A stretch of 64,000 nucleotides of DNA from JAYOFM01 sp038117225 (GTDB taxonomy: Bacteria > Pseudomonadota > Alphaproteobacteria > Rhodospirillales > Casp-alpha2). The notes under the pieces were generated by a model. The model worked only from the letters and a program-made list of their open reading frames with translations. It was not told the origin of the DNA and made no database searches. A program made the position numbers and the translations under genes. How positions within the stretch are numbered: the stretch's first letter is position 1; each line of letters begins with the position of its first letter. The stretch spans positions 18,115-82,114 of the forward strand of contig JAYOFM010000003.1 of assembly GCA_038117225.1 (NCBI GenBank), in the 5' to 3' direction. This document shows positions 17,248 to 25,444 of the stretch, piece after piece.

Positions 17248-18846
17248 CTACAGTGCGGCCACGGCCCCGTCGGAACGGGGGTCGGTGGCGCCTTCCATGA
17301 GACCCGCGAGCGGGCCGGTGGTGTGATGGACGAGACCGCCGGCATGGCCCATGACCTCGTCGAACGGGCCGGTGACCTCCACGTCGTGGCCGGCGGCGCG
17401 TAGGGCCGCGATGACCTCGGCGCCGATTCGATCCTCAATGCGCAGACTGGTGGTTTCCGTGCCCCAGGTGCGCCCCAATAGCCAACGTGGCGCCGTCACC
17501 GCCTGTTGCAGGTCTTGACCGTGCAGCACATGCCGCGCGAACACCATGGCCTGGGTCTGTGGCTGGCCCTCGCCGCCCATGGTGCCATAGGCCATGACCC
17601 GGCCATCGGAAAGATGCGCCAGCGCCGGCTGGATGGTGTGGAATGGCCGCCGCCCCGGCTTCAGAACGTTGTGATGGCCGGGGTCAAGCGAGAAACTGGT
17701 TCCCCGGTTCTGCCAGGTGATGCCGGTTCCAGGCAGCACCACACCGGAGCCGAATTCCCAGTACAGGCTCTGGATCATGCTGACCGTGTTGCCGGCGGCA
17801 TCCATGGCGGCGAACCAGACGGTGTCGCTGTCCGGGCCGGCATCGGGCCAGGGGGCGGCGCGGTCGCGGTCGATATCGGCGGCCATGGCATCGAGCGCGG
17901 GGGCCGCAAGAAAGTCGTTGGGCTCAACGGTCATATAGGCCGGATCGCCGATATGGCGATCGCGCACGCGGAACGCCTGCTTGGTCGCCTCGACCAGGCC
18001 ATGGACGAAATCGAAACCTTCCGCCTTGGTGACACCCAATCGATCGTAGATGGCAAGCAGCATCAGCGATGCCAATCCTTGGGTCGGCGGCGGCATGTTG
18101 AAGACCTGGTGACCGGCGACGTCGACCGACAGGGGGGCAACCGTCAGGGCCTGATGGCGCGCGAGATCGTCGCTCGTCAGCGGACTGCCGACGGCCGCCA
18201 GTTCATCGCCGATGGCGTGGCCTAGGTCGCCGCGATAGAAATCGTCCAGGCCGGCCTTGGCGAGGCGCCGCAGAGTCGTCGCCAGGGCCGGCTGACACAG
18301 CCGTTCGCCAACGCCGACGCCGCGACCGCCGGGCTTGTAAGTCGTGGCGAAACCCGGCGCGCCGGCCATTTCCGGTGCCTTGATACGGATGTTTTCCTGC
18401 AGTGACCGGGTGACGGCGCTGCCGTTCTCGGCGTAGTGAATGGCGTCCTCGAGCAACCGGGCCAGCGTGAGCGTGCCGCCCATCTGATCGTTGCTGAGCG
18501 CCAACGCCTGCTGCCAGCCCGATACGGCACCGGCCACCGTCAGCGCCGCCTTCGGCCCCCGCGACGGAATGGCCCCCAGACCGACGTAGTAGTTCAGATT
18601 GGCTGCATCGGCCGCCGCGCCGCAGGCATCAATGCCAATCGGCGCCATGCCCGGCCGGTGGATGATCCAGAAATTATCGCCACCGAGACCGTTCATGTGC
18701 GGGTAGACGACGGCGATGGCGGCGGCCATGGAGACGGCGGCTTCGACCGCGTTGCCGCCCTCGGCAAGTACGCGGGCGCCGGCACGCGCCGCCAGGTGAT
18801 GCGGGGCGGTGGCCATGCCGCCGAAGGCACGAACGGTTTCGAGCAT
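17248..18846 (-). CDS. gamma-glutamyltransferase-family Ntn hydrolase
   Basis: 532 residues, a single precursor that family members cleave themselves before a catalytic Thr. The predicted nucleophile is Thr342 in DSDTVWFAAMD, followed by GNTVSMIQSLYWEFGSG and later GTMGGEGQPQTQ. There is no obvious signal peptide, so it is probably cytosolic, like YwrD-type members. It would cleave gamma-glutamyl or similar amides. First gene of a two-gene unit with creatinase, which suggests amidino- or gamma-glutamyl-amine catabolism (inference). Confidence 0.87.
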   Translation of the reverse strand: MLETVRAFGGMATAPHHLAARAGARVLAEGGNAVEAAVSMAAAIAVVYPHMNGLGGDNFWIIHRPGMAPIGIDACGAAADAANLNYYVGLGAIPSRGPKAALTVAGAVSGWQQALALSNDQMGGTLTLARLLEDAIHYAENGSAVTRSLQENIRIKAPEMAGAPGFATTYKPGGRGVGVGERLCQPALATTLRRLAKAGLDDFYRGDLGHAIGDELAAVGSPLTSDDLARHQALTVAPLSVDVAGHQVFNMPPPTQGLASLMLLAIYDRLGVTKAEGFDFVHGLVEATKQAFRVRDRHIGDPAYMTVEPNDFLAAPALDAMAADIDRDRAAPWPDAGPDSDTVWFAAMDAAGNTVSMIQSLYWEFGSGVVLPGTGITWQNRGTSFSLDPGHHNVLKPGRRPFHTIQPALAHLSDGRVMAYGTMGGEGQPQTQAMVFARHVLHGQDLQQAVTAPRWLLGRTWGTETTSLRIEDRIGAEVIAALRAAGHDVEVTGPFDEVMGHAGGLVHHTTGPLAGLMEGATDPRSDGAVAAL

Positions 18847-19028
18847 GAGGGGACCTGCGCACTAACTGATTTAAGTAGGCGTTCTAACATATCCCGGACG
18901 GCTGACAAGCGGCTCCGCACTTGCCATTTCGGCGGCGGCGAACTAAGTCATGGGGCGCTCGGCGCCTTGCCTCGGATCGCCGTCGCCCCGGAACAATATT
19001 GCTAGACCGGAAAGGGACCGATCCCGCC

Positions 19029-20291
19029 ATGAAGATCGCCATTCCCAAGGAACGTCGTGCCGGTGAGGCGCGCGTCGCGGCCTCGCCGGACGTTATCGCC
19101 AAGCTGATCGGCTTGGGCTTCGACGTGATTGTGGAAGCGGGGGCCGGTGACGGCGCCTCGTTCACCGACGACGCGTTCAAGGCCGCCGGTGCCAGCATCG
19201 CCAAGGACGCGACGACGGCACTGAAATCCGCCGATATCGTATTGAAAATCGCGGCACCGGACGCCTCTGAAGTCGCCAAGATGAAGAAAGGCACGGTGTT
19301 GATTGCCGCGCTGTCGGCGCTGACCGACAAGGCTGGCGTTGCCGCTTACGCGAAGCAGGGTCTGACCACGTTCGCCATGGAATTGGTGCCGCGGATCACG
19401 CGCGCGCAGTCGATGGATATCCTGTCCAGCCAGGCGAATCTGGCCGGCTACAAGGCGGTGATCGACGGCGCCGCCGAATACGGACGCGCCTTGCCGATGA
19501 TGATGACGGCGGCGGGCACGGTGCCGCCGGCCAAGATATTCATCATGGGGGTCGGTGTCGCCGGTTTGCAGGCCATCGCCACCGCCAAGCGGCTGGGCGC
19601 CGTGGTCACCGCGACCGACGTGCGGCCGGCGACCAAGGAACAGGTGGAAAGCCTTGGCGGAAAGTTCCTCGCCGTCGATCCGGAAATGGAAAAGGACGCA
19701 CAGACCGAAGGCGGCTACGCCAAGGAAATGCCGCCCGAGTACTACGTCAAACAGAAAGAGGTGGTCGCCGAGCACATCAAGAAGCAGGACATCGTCATTA
19801 CCACGGCGTTGATCCCGGGCCGACCGGCTCCGACTTTGGTGACCAAGGAGATGGTCGCGTCCATGCTGGCTGGATCGGTGATCGTCGATTTGGCGGTGGA
19901 AGCCGGCGGTAACTGCGAAATGGCCAAGCTCGATCAGATCGTAATGACGCCGAATGGCGTCAAGATCATCGGCCACGCCAACCTGCCGGCGCGTCTGGCG
20001 GAAACCTCCAGCGCGCTCTATGCCAAGAACCTGCTCAACTTCCTGACCCCGCTGGTGGACAAGGAAAACAAGACCCTCGCTATCGACTGGGATGATGAAA
20101 TCGTCCAGGGCACGCTGGTTACCCGCGACGGCACCATCGTAAACGCACGGGTCAAGGACGCGCATGGCGCCGCCAAGGCCCCAGCGAAGTCCCCGGCGAA
20201 GAAAGCAGCGAAGAAACCGGCGACCAAGAAAGCCGCAGCCCCAAATACGGCGGCGAAATCCGCCTCGCCATCAGACAAGAAGGGGGCCTGA
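19029..20291 (+). CDS. pntAA: NAD(P) transhydrogenase alpha subunit part 1, with Lys/Ala/Pro-rich tail
   Basis: NAD(H)-binding domain I of the proton-translocating transhydrogenase, which makes NADPH from NADH using the proton gradient. 420 residues from ATG 19029 (MKIAIPKERR), preceded by GGAAAGGGA. Typical segments: KERRAGEARVAASPDV, RITRAQSMDILSSQAN, GVGVAGLQAIATAKRLGA (NAD fold) and ATDVRPATKEQV. The last 40 or so residues are an added low-complexity tail of Lys, Ala and Pro (such as AKKAAKKPATKKAAA) that normal split-type alpha subunits lack. Heads the pntAA-pntAB-pntB operon (3 and 10 bp gaps). Confidence 0.95.
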   Translation: MKIAIPKERRAGEARVAASPDVIAKLIGLGFDVIVEAGAGDGASFTDDAFKAAGASIAKDATTALKSADIVLKIAAPDASEVAKMKKGTVLIAALSALTDKAGVAAYAKQGLTTFAMELVPRITRAQSMDILSSQANLAGYKAVIDGAAEYGRALPMMMTAAGTVPPAKIFIMGVGVAGLQAIATAKRLGAVVTATDVRPATKEQVESLGGKFLAVDPEMEKDAQTEGGYAKEMPPEYYVKQKEVVAEHIKKQDIVITTALIPGRPAPTLVTKEMVASMLAGSVIVDLAVEAGGNCEMAKLDQIVMTPNGVKIIGHANLPARLAETSSALYAKNLLNFLTPLVDKENKTLAIDWDDEIVQGTLVTRDGTIVNARVKDAHGAAKAPAKSPAKKAAKKPATKKAAAPNTAAKSASPSDKKGA

Positions 20292-20294
20292 CCC

Positions 20295-20717
20295 ATGGAT
20301 GCATCGACGATTGTCAAACAGGCGACGGATGTCGCCAACGACGCGGCCAAGCTGGCCGAGAAGACGGCGGGGCTGGTCAACCAGTCGGTCGATCTCGCGC
20401 AGCAGCAGGCCGTTGTCGAGGCCGCGCAGTCCGGCGGCGAGCCGTTTCTCAATCTGTTCACCATCTTCGTGCTCGCCTGCTTCATCGGGTTCTACGTGGT
20501 CTGGAGCGTCACCCCGGCGCTGCATTCGCCGCTGATGGCGGTGACCAACGCAATTTCGTCGGTGATCATCGTCGGCGGTTTGTTGGCAGCCGGTCCGGCG
20601 CAGATGGACTTCTCTGCCATCATGGGCTTCTTCGCGGTGACACTGGCCTCGGTCAATATCTTTGGCGGCTTCATTGTCACCCATCGCATGCTCGCCATGT
20701 TCAAGAAAAAGCGCTGA
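20295..20717 (+). CDS. pntAB: NAD(P) transhydrogenase alpha subunit part 2
   Basis: 140 residues. The C-terminal two-thirds are the membrane-spanning alpha part of the proton channel with about four helices (FLNLFTIFVLACFIGFYV, AISSVIIVGGLLAAG, IMGFFAVTLASVNIFGGF). The first 45 residues are a soluble, amphipathic, Ala/Lys/Gln-rich stretch, longer than in short PntAB versions. Together with PntAA and PntB it makes the split transhydrogenase found in Rhodospirillum. Confidence 0.94.
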   Translation: MDASTIVKQATDVANDAAKLAEKTAGLVNQSVDLAQQQAVVEAAQSGGEPFLNLFTIFVLACFIGFYVVWSVTPALHSPLMAVTNAISSVIIVGGLLAAGPAQMDFSAIMGFFAVTLASVNIFGGFIVTHRMLAMFKKKR

Positions 20718-20727
20718 GGAGCCGATC

Positions 20728-22122
20728 ATGAGTGAAAATATGTCAGGCTTCGCTTATCTCATCGCCTCGGTCTGCTTCATCATGGCCCTGCGCGGCCTGA
20801 GCTCGCCGGAAAGTTCCCGCAAGGGCAACATCTACGGCATAATCGGCATGGTCATCGCCATCGCGACGACCCTGGCTGATCCTGAAGTGGTCAGCTACAC
20901 CACCATCATCGTTGCCGTGTTGATCGGCGGCAGTATCGGCACCGTGGTCGCCCTGAAGATCGAAATGACGGCGTTGCCGCAATTGGTCGCGGCGTTCCAT
21001 TCGCTGGTTGGTTTGGCGGCGGTGTTCGTTGCCGCGGCGGCGTTCCATCATCCCGAAGCATATGGCCTTGGCAGTGTCGGTAACATCGCCGGCGCCAGTT
21101 TGGTGGAAATGGCGCTCGGCACGGCGATCGGCGCCATTACGTTTTCCGGTTCGCTGATCGCCTTCGCCAAGCTGCAGGGTCTAATGTCCGGCAATCCGAT
21201 CACGTTTACGGGCCAGCACCCGCTGAACGCCCTGATGGCACTGTCCATCGTGGCCGCTGTCTTCTGGATGGTGGATACTGAATCGACTACGGCGTTTTGG
21301 CTGCTGGTTGTGCTGTCATTCGCTATCGGTTTTCTGATCATCATTCCCATCGGCGGCGCCGATATGCCGGTGGTGGTGTCGATGTTGAACTCCTACTCCG
21401 GTTGGGCGGCGTGCGGCATCGGCTTCACGCTGTCAAATCCGGCACTAATCATCACCGGCGCTCTGGTCGGCTCCTCCGGCGCCATCCTCAGTTACATCAT
21501 GTGCAAGGGGATGAACCGCTCCATCGTCAGCGTGTTGCTCGGCGGCTTCGGCGGTGACTCGGGAGGCGCGGGTCCGGCCGCCGCCGCCGGCGATCGCACC
21601 GCCAAGTCTGGCGCGGCGGATGACGCGGCGTTCCTGATGAAGAATGCGTCGAAGGTCATCATCGTTCCCGGTTATGGCATGGCGGTGTCACAGGCGCAGC
21701 ATGCGCTGCGTGAAATGGCCGACAAGCTGAAGGAAGAAGGGGTTAACGTCTCCTACGCCATTCATCCGGTGGCCGGCCGCATGCCGGGCCACATGAACGT
21801 GCTGTTGGCGGAAGCCAACGTGCCCTATGACGAGGTCTTCGAGCTCGAGGAAATCAATCACGAGTTCACCACGGCGGACGTGGCCTATGTCATCGGCGCC
21901 AACGACACCACCAATCCGGTGGCGCGCACGGACCCGTCGAGCCCAATCGCCGGCATGCCCATCCTCGACGTCGACAAGGCGACCACGGTGCTGTTCGTCA
22001 AGCGCTCGCTAAGTCCCGGCTACGCCGGCGTCGATAATCCTCTGTTCTATGCCGACAACACCATGATGCTGTTCGGCGACGCCAAGAAGATGACCGAGGA
22101 AATCGTTCAAGCCTTGGGTTGA
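20728..22122 (+). CDS. pntB: NAD(P) transhydrogenase beta subunit
   Basis: 464 residues from ATG 20728 with GAGGAG upstream. Nine or so membrane segments, then the NADP(H)-binding domain III: VIIVPGYGMAVSQAQHALREMAD, HPVAGRMPGHMNVLLAEANVPYD, IGANDTTNPVARTDPSSPI and VLFVKRSLSPGYAGVDNPLF are all family hallmarks. Full length, last gene of the pnt operon. The DUF1028 gene follows 7 bp later and may be cotranscribed. Confidence 0.96.
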   Translation: MSENMSGFAYLIASVCFIMALRGLSSPESSRKGNIYGIIGMVIAIATTLADPEVVSYTTIIVAVLIGGSIGTVVALKIEMTALPQLVAAFHSLVGLAAVFVAAAAFHHPEAYGLGSVGNIAGASLVEMALGTAIGAITFSGSLIAFAKLQGLMSGNPITFTGQHPLNALMALSIVAAVFWMVDTESTTAFWLLVVLSFAIGFLIIIPIGGADMPVVVSMLNSYSGWAACGIGFTLSNPALIITGALVGSSGAILSYIMCKGMNRSIVSVLLGGFGGDSGGAGPAAAAGDRTAKSGAADDAAFLMKNASKVIIVPGYGMAVSQAQHALREMADKLKEEGVNVSYAIHPVAGRMPGHMNVLLAEANVPYDEVFELEEINHEFTTADVAYVIGANDTTNPVARTDPSSPIAGMPILDVDKATTVLFVKRSLSPGYAGVDNPLFYADNTMMLFGDAKKMTEEIVQALG

Positions 22123-22129
22123 TGCCCCC

Positions 22130-22849
22130 GTGACGTGGTCAATCCTCGCCAGGGACGAGACCACCGGCCTGTTCGGTATCGCCATCGCCAGCCGCTTCTT
22201 CGCGGTCGGCGGCGCCTGTCCGTGGGCGCGCGGCAAGGTCGGCATTGCCTCCAGTCAGGCGCTGATGAATCCGATGCTTGGTCACCGCGCCTTGGAGCTT
22301 CTCGATGCCGGTCTAGCGCCGGATATTGTCCGTGATCAGCTGATTAGCGAGGATGCGGGCATCGAACACCGGCAATTCCATCTGATGGACTGGCGCGGCC
22401 GCCATGCCGCCTACACCGGCGACGCCTGTGTTGATTGGCGCGGCGTCGACAGCCGTGACGGCCTGTCGGTCGCCGGAAACATGCTGACGGGGCCCGAAGT
22501 CGTCACGGCGACCGTTGATGCTTACCAGGCCAATCTGGACAGGGATCTCGTTGAACGCTTGTTGCTGGCCATGGAAGCCGGCGAGGCGGCCGGTGGCGAC
22601 CGTCGTGGCAAGCAGGCGGCGGCGATCCTGGTGCAGGGGGACGGGCCCTATCCGCGTATGAGTCTGCGCGTTGACGATCACGCGGAACCCCTGGTCGAAT
22701 TACGCCGCCTCGCTGAAGTGGCGAAGGAGCGTTATGTCCCGTTCACCTCGCTGGCGTTCCCCAGCCAACAGAATCCGGATGGCATCACCGACCGCGAGCG
22801 CATCGAGGCCGCCATCCAACGCAATTCCGGGAAACCGCTTGATTCCTGA
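22130..22849 (+). CDS. DUF1028-family protein (Ntn-hydrolase-like)
   Basis: 239 residues from a GTG start (MTWSILARDETTG), 7 bp after pntB. DUF1028 hallmarks: ARDETTGLFGIAIASRFFAVGG, WARGKVGIASSQALMNP and SVAGNMLTGPEVV. Members adopt an Ntn-hydrolase fold and are thought to be amidases or peptidases, but no reaction is firmly assigned to this protein. Length is usual for the family. A bidirectional terminator lies 42 bp after the stop. Confidence 0.85.
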   Translation: MTWSILARDETTGLFGIAIASRFFAVGGACPWARGKVGIASSQALMNPMLGHRALELLDAGLAPDIVRDQLISEDAGIEHRQFHLMDWRGRHAAYTGDACVDWRGVDSRDGLSVAGNMLTGPEVVTATVDAYQANLDRDLVERLLLAMEAGEAAGGDRRGKQAAAILVQGDGPYPRMSLRVDDHAEPLVELRRLAEVAKERYVPFTSLAFPSQQNPDGITDRERIEAAIQRNSGKPLDS

Positions 22850-22891
22850 CGCGGCGATTTGATTCCGCCGAGTTTGATGCCAGACACGACA

Positions 22892-22923
22892 AAACCGCCT
22901 CGTCCCGAGCGGGGAGGCGGTTT
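22892..22923. terminator. bidirectional intrinsic terminator between DUF1028 gene and rpsU
   Basis: AAACCGCCTC and GAGGCGGTTT are perfect 10-bp arms, extended inward by a partly paired TCCC/GGGG. On the minus strand the stem is followed by TTTTG, on the plus strand by TTT. Serves two convergent genes. Confidence 0.75.
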
Positions 22924-22981
22924 GGCGGTTGGTCGATCTCGGCTCGATTTGGCGGCCCGAAAGCCACCGATATCGATGGGC

Positions 22982-23185
22982 CTAGAAGCCCTCGCGTTCG
23001 ATGCGTTTGCGTTCCAGCTTGCGCGCCCGGCGGACGGCTTCGGCTTTCTCGCGGGCGCGGCGTTCCGACGGCTTTTCGTAGGAACGGCGCAGCTTCATCT
23101 CACGGAAGATTCCCTCGCGCTGCATCTTCTTCTTCAGCGCTTTCAGGGCCTGATCAACGTTGTTGTCGCGAACGGTAACTAGCAC
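22982..23185 (-). CDS. rpsU: 30S ribosomal protein S21
   Basis: Small basic protein of the 30S subunit involved in initiation. VRDNNVDQALKALKKKMQREG and the RRSYEKPSERRAREKAEA block are diagnostic. I place the start at GTG 23185 (MLVTVRDNN, 67 residues), which matches family N-termini; another in-frame GTG at 23203 would add six residues but has no Shine-Dalgarno before it. Both possible starts are GTG. Convergent with DUF1028, divergent from def. Confidence 0.9.
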   Translation of the reverse strand: MLVTVRDNNVDQALKALKKKMQREGIFREMKLRRSYEKPSERRAREKAEAVRRARKLERKRIEREGF

Positions 23186-23345
23186 GTTACACTCACTCTC
23201 CACATATGTACGATAACGGCGTCAGACAGGAGAACGGACGCCGAGTCCCTCACAGGGAGGCGCCTTCTAACACATTCATTCGGCGATGGGAAGGCCGGGA
23301 ACAGCAGTTTTATCAACGACGGACACGGGCGGGAACGAGGTAAGA

Positions 23346-23909
23346 ATGGCCATATTGAGAATCGCGCGGATGGGCCATCCGGTGTTGATGGCGAAAGCCC
23401 GGGAGGTCGCGGAGCCGACATCTCCAGCGGTGCGCGCGCTGATCGATGACATGATCGAAACCATGGCCGACGCGCCGGGTATCGGTCTCGCGGCGCCGCA
23501 GATTCATGTGCCGGCGCGCATTGTCGTCTTCTATGTCCCGGAACAGCGGATGCCGGAAGGCGAGGACGGCATTCCGCTGACCGCGCTCATCAATCCAGTG
23601 ATCGAGCCCCTGGGCGATGACATGGAAGAAGGCATCGAAGGCTGCCTGTCGCTGCCCGAGATGCAGGGTATGGTGCCGCGTTATACGCGCATCCGTTATC
23701 GCGCCATCGGCCCCAACGGCAAACCGTTTGAGCGTGAAGCGGAGGGCTATCACGCCCGCGTCGTGCAACACGAATGCGATCATCTGGACGGCATCCTCTA
23801 TCCCATGCGTATGCGCGACCTTTCCAGTTTCGGCTATGGCGAGGAAATGCAGCGCGGGCTGCGGGCCGAACCGGAAGAGGATGCGCTGGAACAGGAGACC
23901 GGTACGTGA
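23346..23909 (+). CDS. def: peptide deformylase
   Basis: Removes the formyl group from nascent N-termini; iron or zinc enzyme. 187 residues from ATG 23346 with GAGG upstream. Motif 1 GIGLAAPQ (46-52), motif 2 EGCLSLPE with metal ligand C100, motif 3 QHECDHLDG with H142, E143 and H146. An upstream in-frame codon at 23286 would overlap no homologous sequence. Its TGA overlaps the GTG of the COQ9 gene. Confidence 0.95.
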   Translation: MAILRIARMGHPVLMAKAREVAEPTSPAVRALIDDMIETMADAPGIGLAAPQIHVPARIVVFYVPEQRMPEGEDGIPLTALINPVIEPLGDDMEEGIEGCLSLPEMQGMVPRYTRIRYRAIGPNGKPFEREAEGYHARVVQHECDHLDGILYPMRMRDLSSFGYGEEMQRGLRAEPEEDALEQETGT

Positions 23910-24571
23910 GTCGCGATGAAGCGCGCCGCCGGCGTTTGGCCATGCAGGACGACATTCTGCTCGCCGCGCTGACCCACGTGCCATTCGATGGTTGGACGCT
24001 GAAAAGTCTCAATGCCGGCGCCCGGGATGCCGGGTATGCGAAGATCGACGCACGGCGCGTGTTCGATGGCGGCACCCGCGACATGGCTCGCCATGCTGCC
24101 GACCTGTTCGACCGCCGCATGATGGCGACGCTGGCGTGCCAGGATTTGGATGCCATGCGGGTACGCGACCGGGTTACCGCCGGCGTGCGCGCCCGTATCG
24201 AGGCCATGGCGCCCTACCGGGAAGCCATCAAGCGTCTGGCCTCTTTCATGGCGCTCCCGGGGAATACCGTCATGGCGGGGCGGCTGGCCTGGCGAACCTG
24301 CAGTCTGATTTGGTACGCCGCCGGTGACCGGTCGGCGGATTTCAATCACTACTCGAAGCGCGGTTTGTTGCTGGCGGTCTACTCCTCAACGCTGCTGTGT
24401 TGGCTCGCCGATGAGAGCACTGGGTTCGAGTCTACCTGGGCCTTCCTCGACCGCCGAATTGCCGACGTGATGACGATTCCAAAGGCACAGGCGGAACTGA
24501 CGGCGAAGGCTCGGGCTGCTTTCGACAGACTGCCGAACCCATTCCGTGCCCTACGCCCTCGTGCGCAATAA
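23906..24571 (+). CDS. COQ9-family ubiquinone biosynthesis accessory protein
   Basis: 221 residues from GTG 23906, translationally coupled to def (GTGA). COQ9 is a TetR-fold lipid-binding protein that assists ring hydroxylation in ubiquinone synthesis in mitochondria and alphaproteobacteria. The central WRTCSLIWYAAGDRSADFNHYSKR segment and following YSSTLLCWLADES match the family signature. No other ubi gene is near apart from the ABC1 kinase 11 kb upstream. Confidence 0.85.
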   Translation: MSRDEARRRRLAMQDDILLAALTHVPFDGWTLKSLNAGARDAGYAKIDARRVFDGGTRDMARHAADLFDRRMMATLACQDLDAMRVRDRVTAGVRARIEAMAPYREAIKRLASFMALPGNTVMAGRLAWRTCSLIWYAAGDRSADFNHYSKRGLLLAVYSSTLLCWLADESTGFESTWAFLDRRIADVMTIPKAQAELTAKARAAFDRLPNPFRALRPRAQ

Positions 24572-24585
24572 ATTTTCCGGGTTGT

Positions 24586-24625
24586 GAGAAAGAAAGCGGG
24601 GCGAGGCCTTTAGGCCACGCCCCGC
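24586..24625 (-). terminator. intrinsic terminator downstream of GFA-fold gene
   Basis: GCGGGGCG/CGCCCCGC (8 bp) plus inner GGCC/GGCC arms around TTTA form a strong stem. On the minus strand it is followed by TTTCTTTCTC. It lies about 175 bp past the stop of the gene at 24799 and also sits just after the COQ9 stop on the plus strand. Confidence 0.65.
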
Positions 24626-24798
24626 GATCAGGGGGGTTGAAGACTCCACCACCGTTTCCGGCGACGGACGGCTGAAACCGCGAACACGTCGCGGGGAGGC
24701 TTCCAGCCGACGGCGAGGGGGCCCGCCGTGTTCGATGAAAGTTTCACCCGGGCAGCGTTCGCCGGCCAGTAAACAGTCCTCACGCTTGCGTGAGGCCG

Positions 24799-25275
24799 CT
24801 ACTCGACCACCCATCCGTGCTCCCGGTGCCAGGCTTCCATGCCTATGGTGTAGCCACTGTCTTCGCGAGTCACGTTGTCACCCTCCGGCGGTTCGACCCA
24901 CGATGCGCGTTCCGCAAGATTGAAATCGTTGTAGGCGGGCGGCACCGGCAGCGGCGAATCGACGGCCGTCGCGTAAGGGTGAAGATGGTCCGGCCAGCGC
25001 GGATCGAACTGCCAAAGCGCGCTACCGCAGCGACCACAAAAATGATGTTCCAGGATTGGCGCACCGCCGTCTTCGCGCGGCCAGTGGTAGATCGAGATGG
25101 CATCGCGGCCGGTGATTTCTAGGGTCGGCGCATGGGCGAACAGAAAGGCCACGAATCCGCCGGAACCGGCGATTTTTCGGTCCAATCTTCCGAACCCGCG
25201 AAGGTACGGGTAGGGGGCATTTGACCGCACCGTGAAGTGCACGGCGCCGCATCCGCAAGAACCTTCGAACAGCAT
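24799..25275 (-). CDS. GFA/CENP-V-fold protein lacking the central cysteine cluster
   Basis: 158 residues from ATG 25275 (MLFEGSCGCG). GFA-domain proteins use two zinc sites. The structural site is present: C7 and C9, with C80 and C83 in HHFCGRCGSALW. The central site, normally RCYCSICRK in close relatives, here reads RGFGRLDRK (residues 26-34), so all three cysteines are gone while flanking PYPYLR and AGSGGF are kept. If the reading is right, glutathione-adduct chemistry is unlikely. The upstream in-frame extension to 25446 lacks family similarity. Divergent from the next gene. Confidence 0.78.
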   Translation of the reverse strand: MLFEGSCGCGAVHFTVRSNAPYPYLRGFGRLDRKIAGSGGFVAFLFAHAPTLEITGRDAISIYHWPREDGGAPILEHHFCGRCGSALWQFDPRWPDHLHPYATAVDSPLPVPPAYNDFNLAERASWVEPPEGDNVTREDSGYTIGMEAWHREHGWVVE

Positions 25276-25444
25276 GGGCGTGTCCTTTTCAGCAAGGGCG
25301 TTGGCGCCATAATAACCCCGCGATGAGGCCAAAGTCTGGCCTATCGCCGCCGGGTGACGTATCTTCGCGCCATTCACGCGCCCCGACTTCGGAGCCCTCA
25401 TGGCCCTCGCGACGCATACACCGCAGAACACGCCCGGAGGCGCC

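Noticed and set aside
24421..24445. tRNA-like T-arm GGTTCGAGTC
   Set aside because: It lies inside the COQ9 coding sequence and no acceptor or anticodon stems can be built around it.
24551..24814. 87-codon minus-strand reading frame downstream of the GFA gene
   Set aside because: It spans the terminator and has an Arg/Pro-rich composition typical of antisense GC-rich frames, with no ribosome site. A short TCACGC-TT-GCGTGA stem at 24780-24793 is present but unsupported as a feature.
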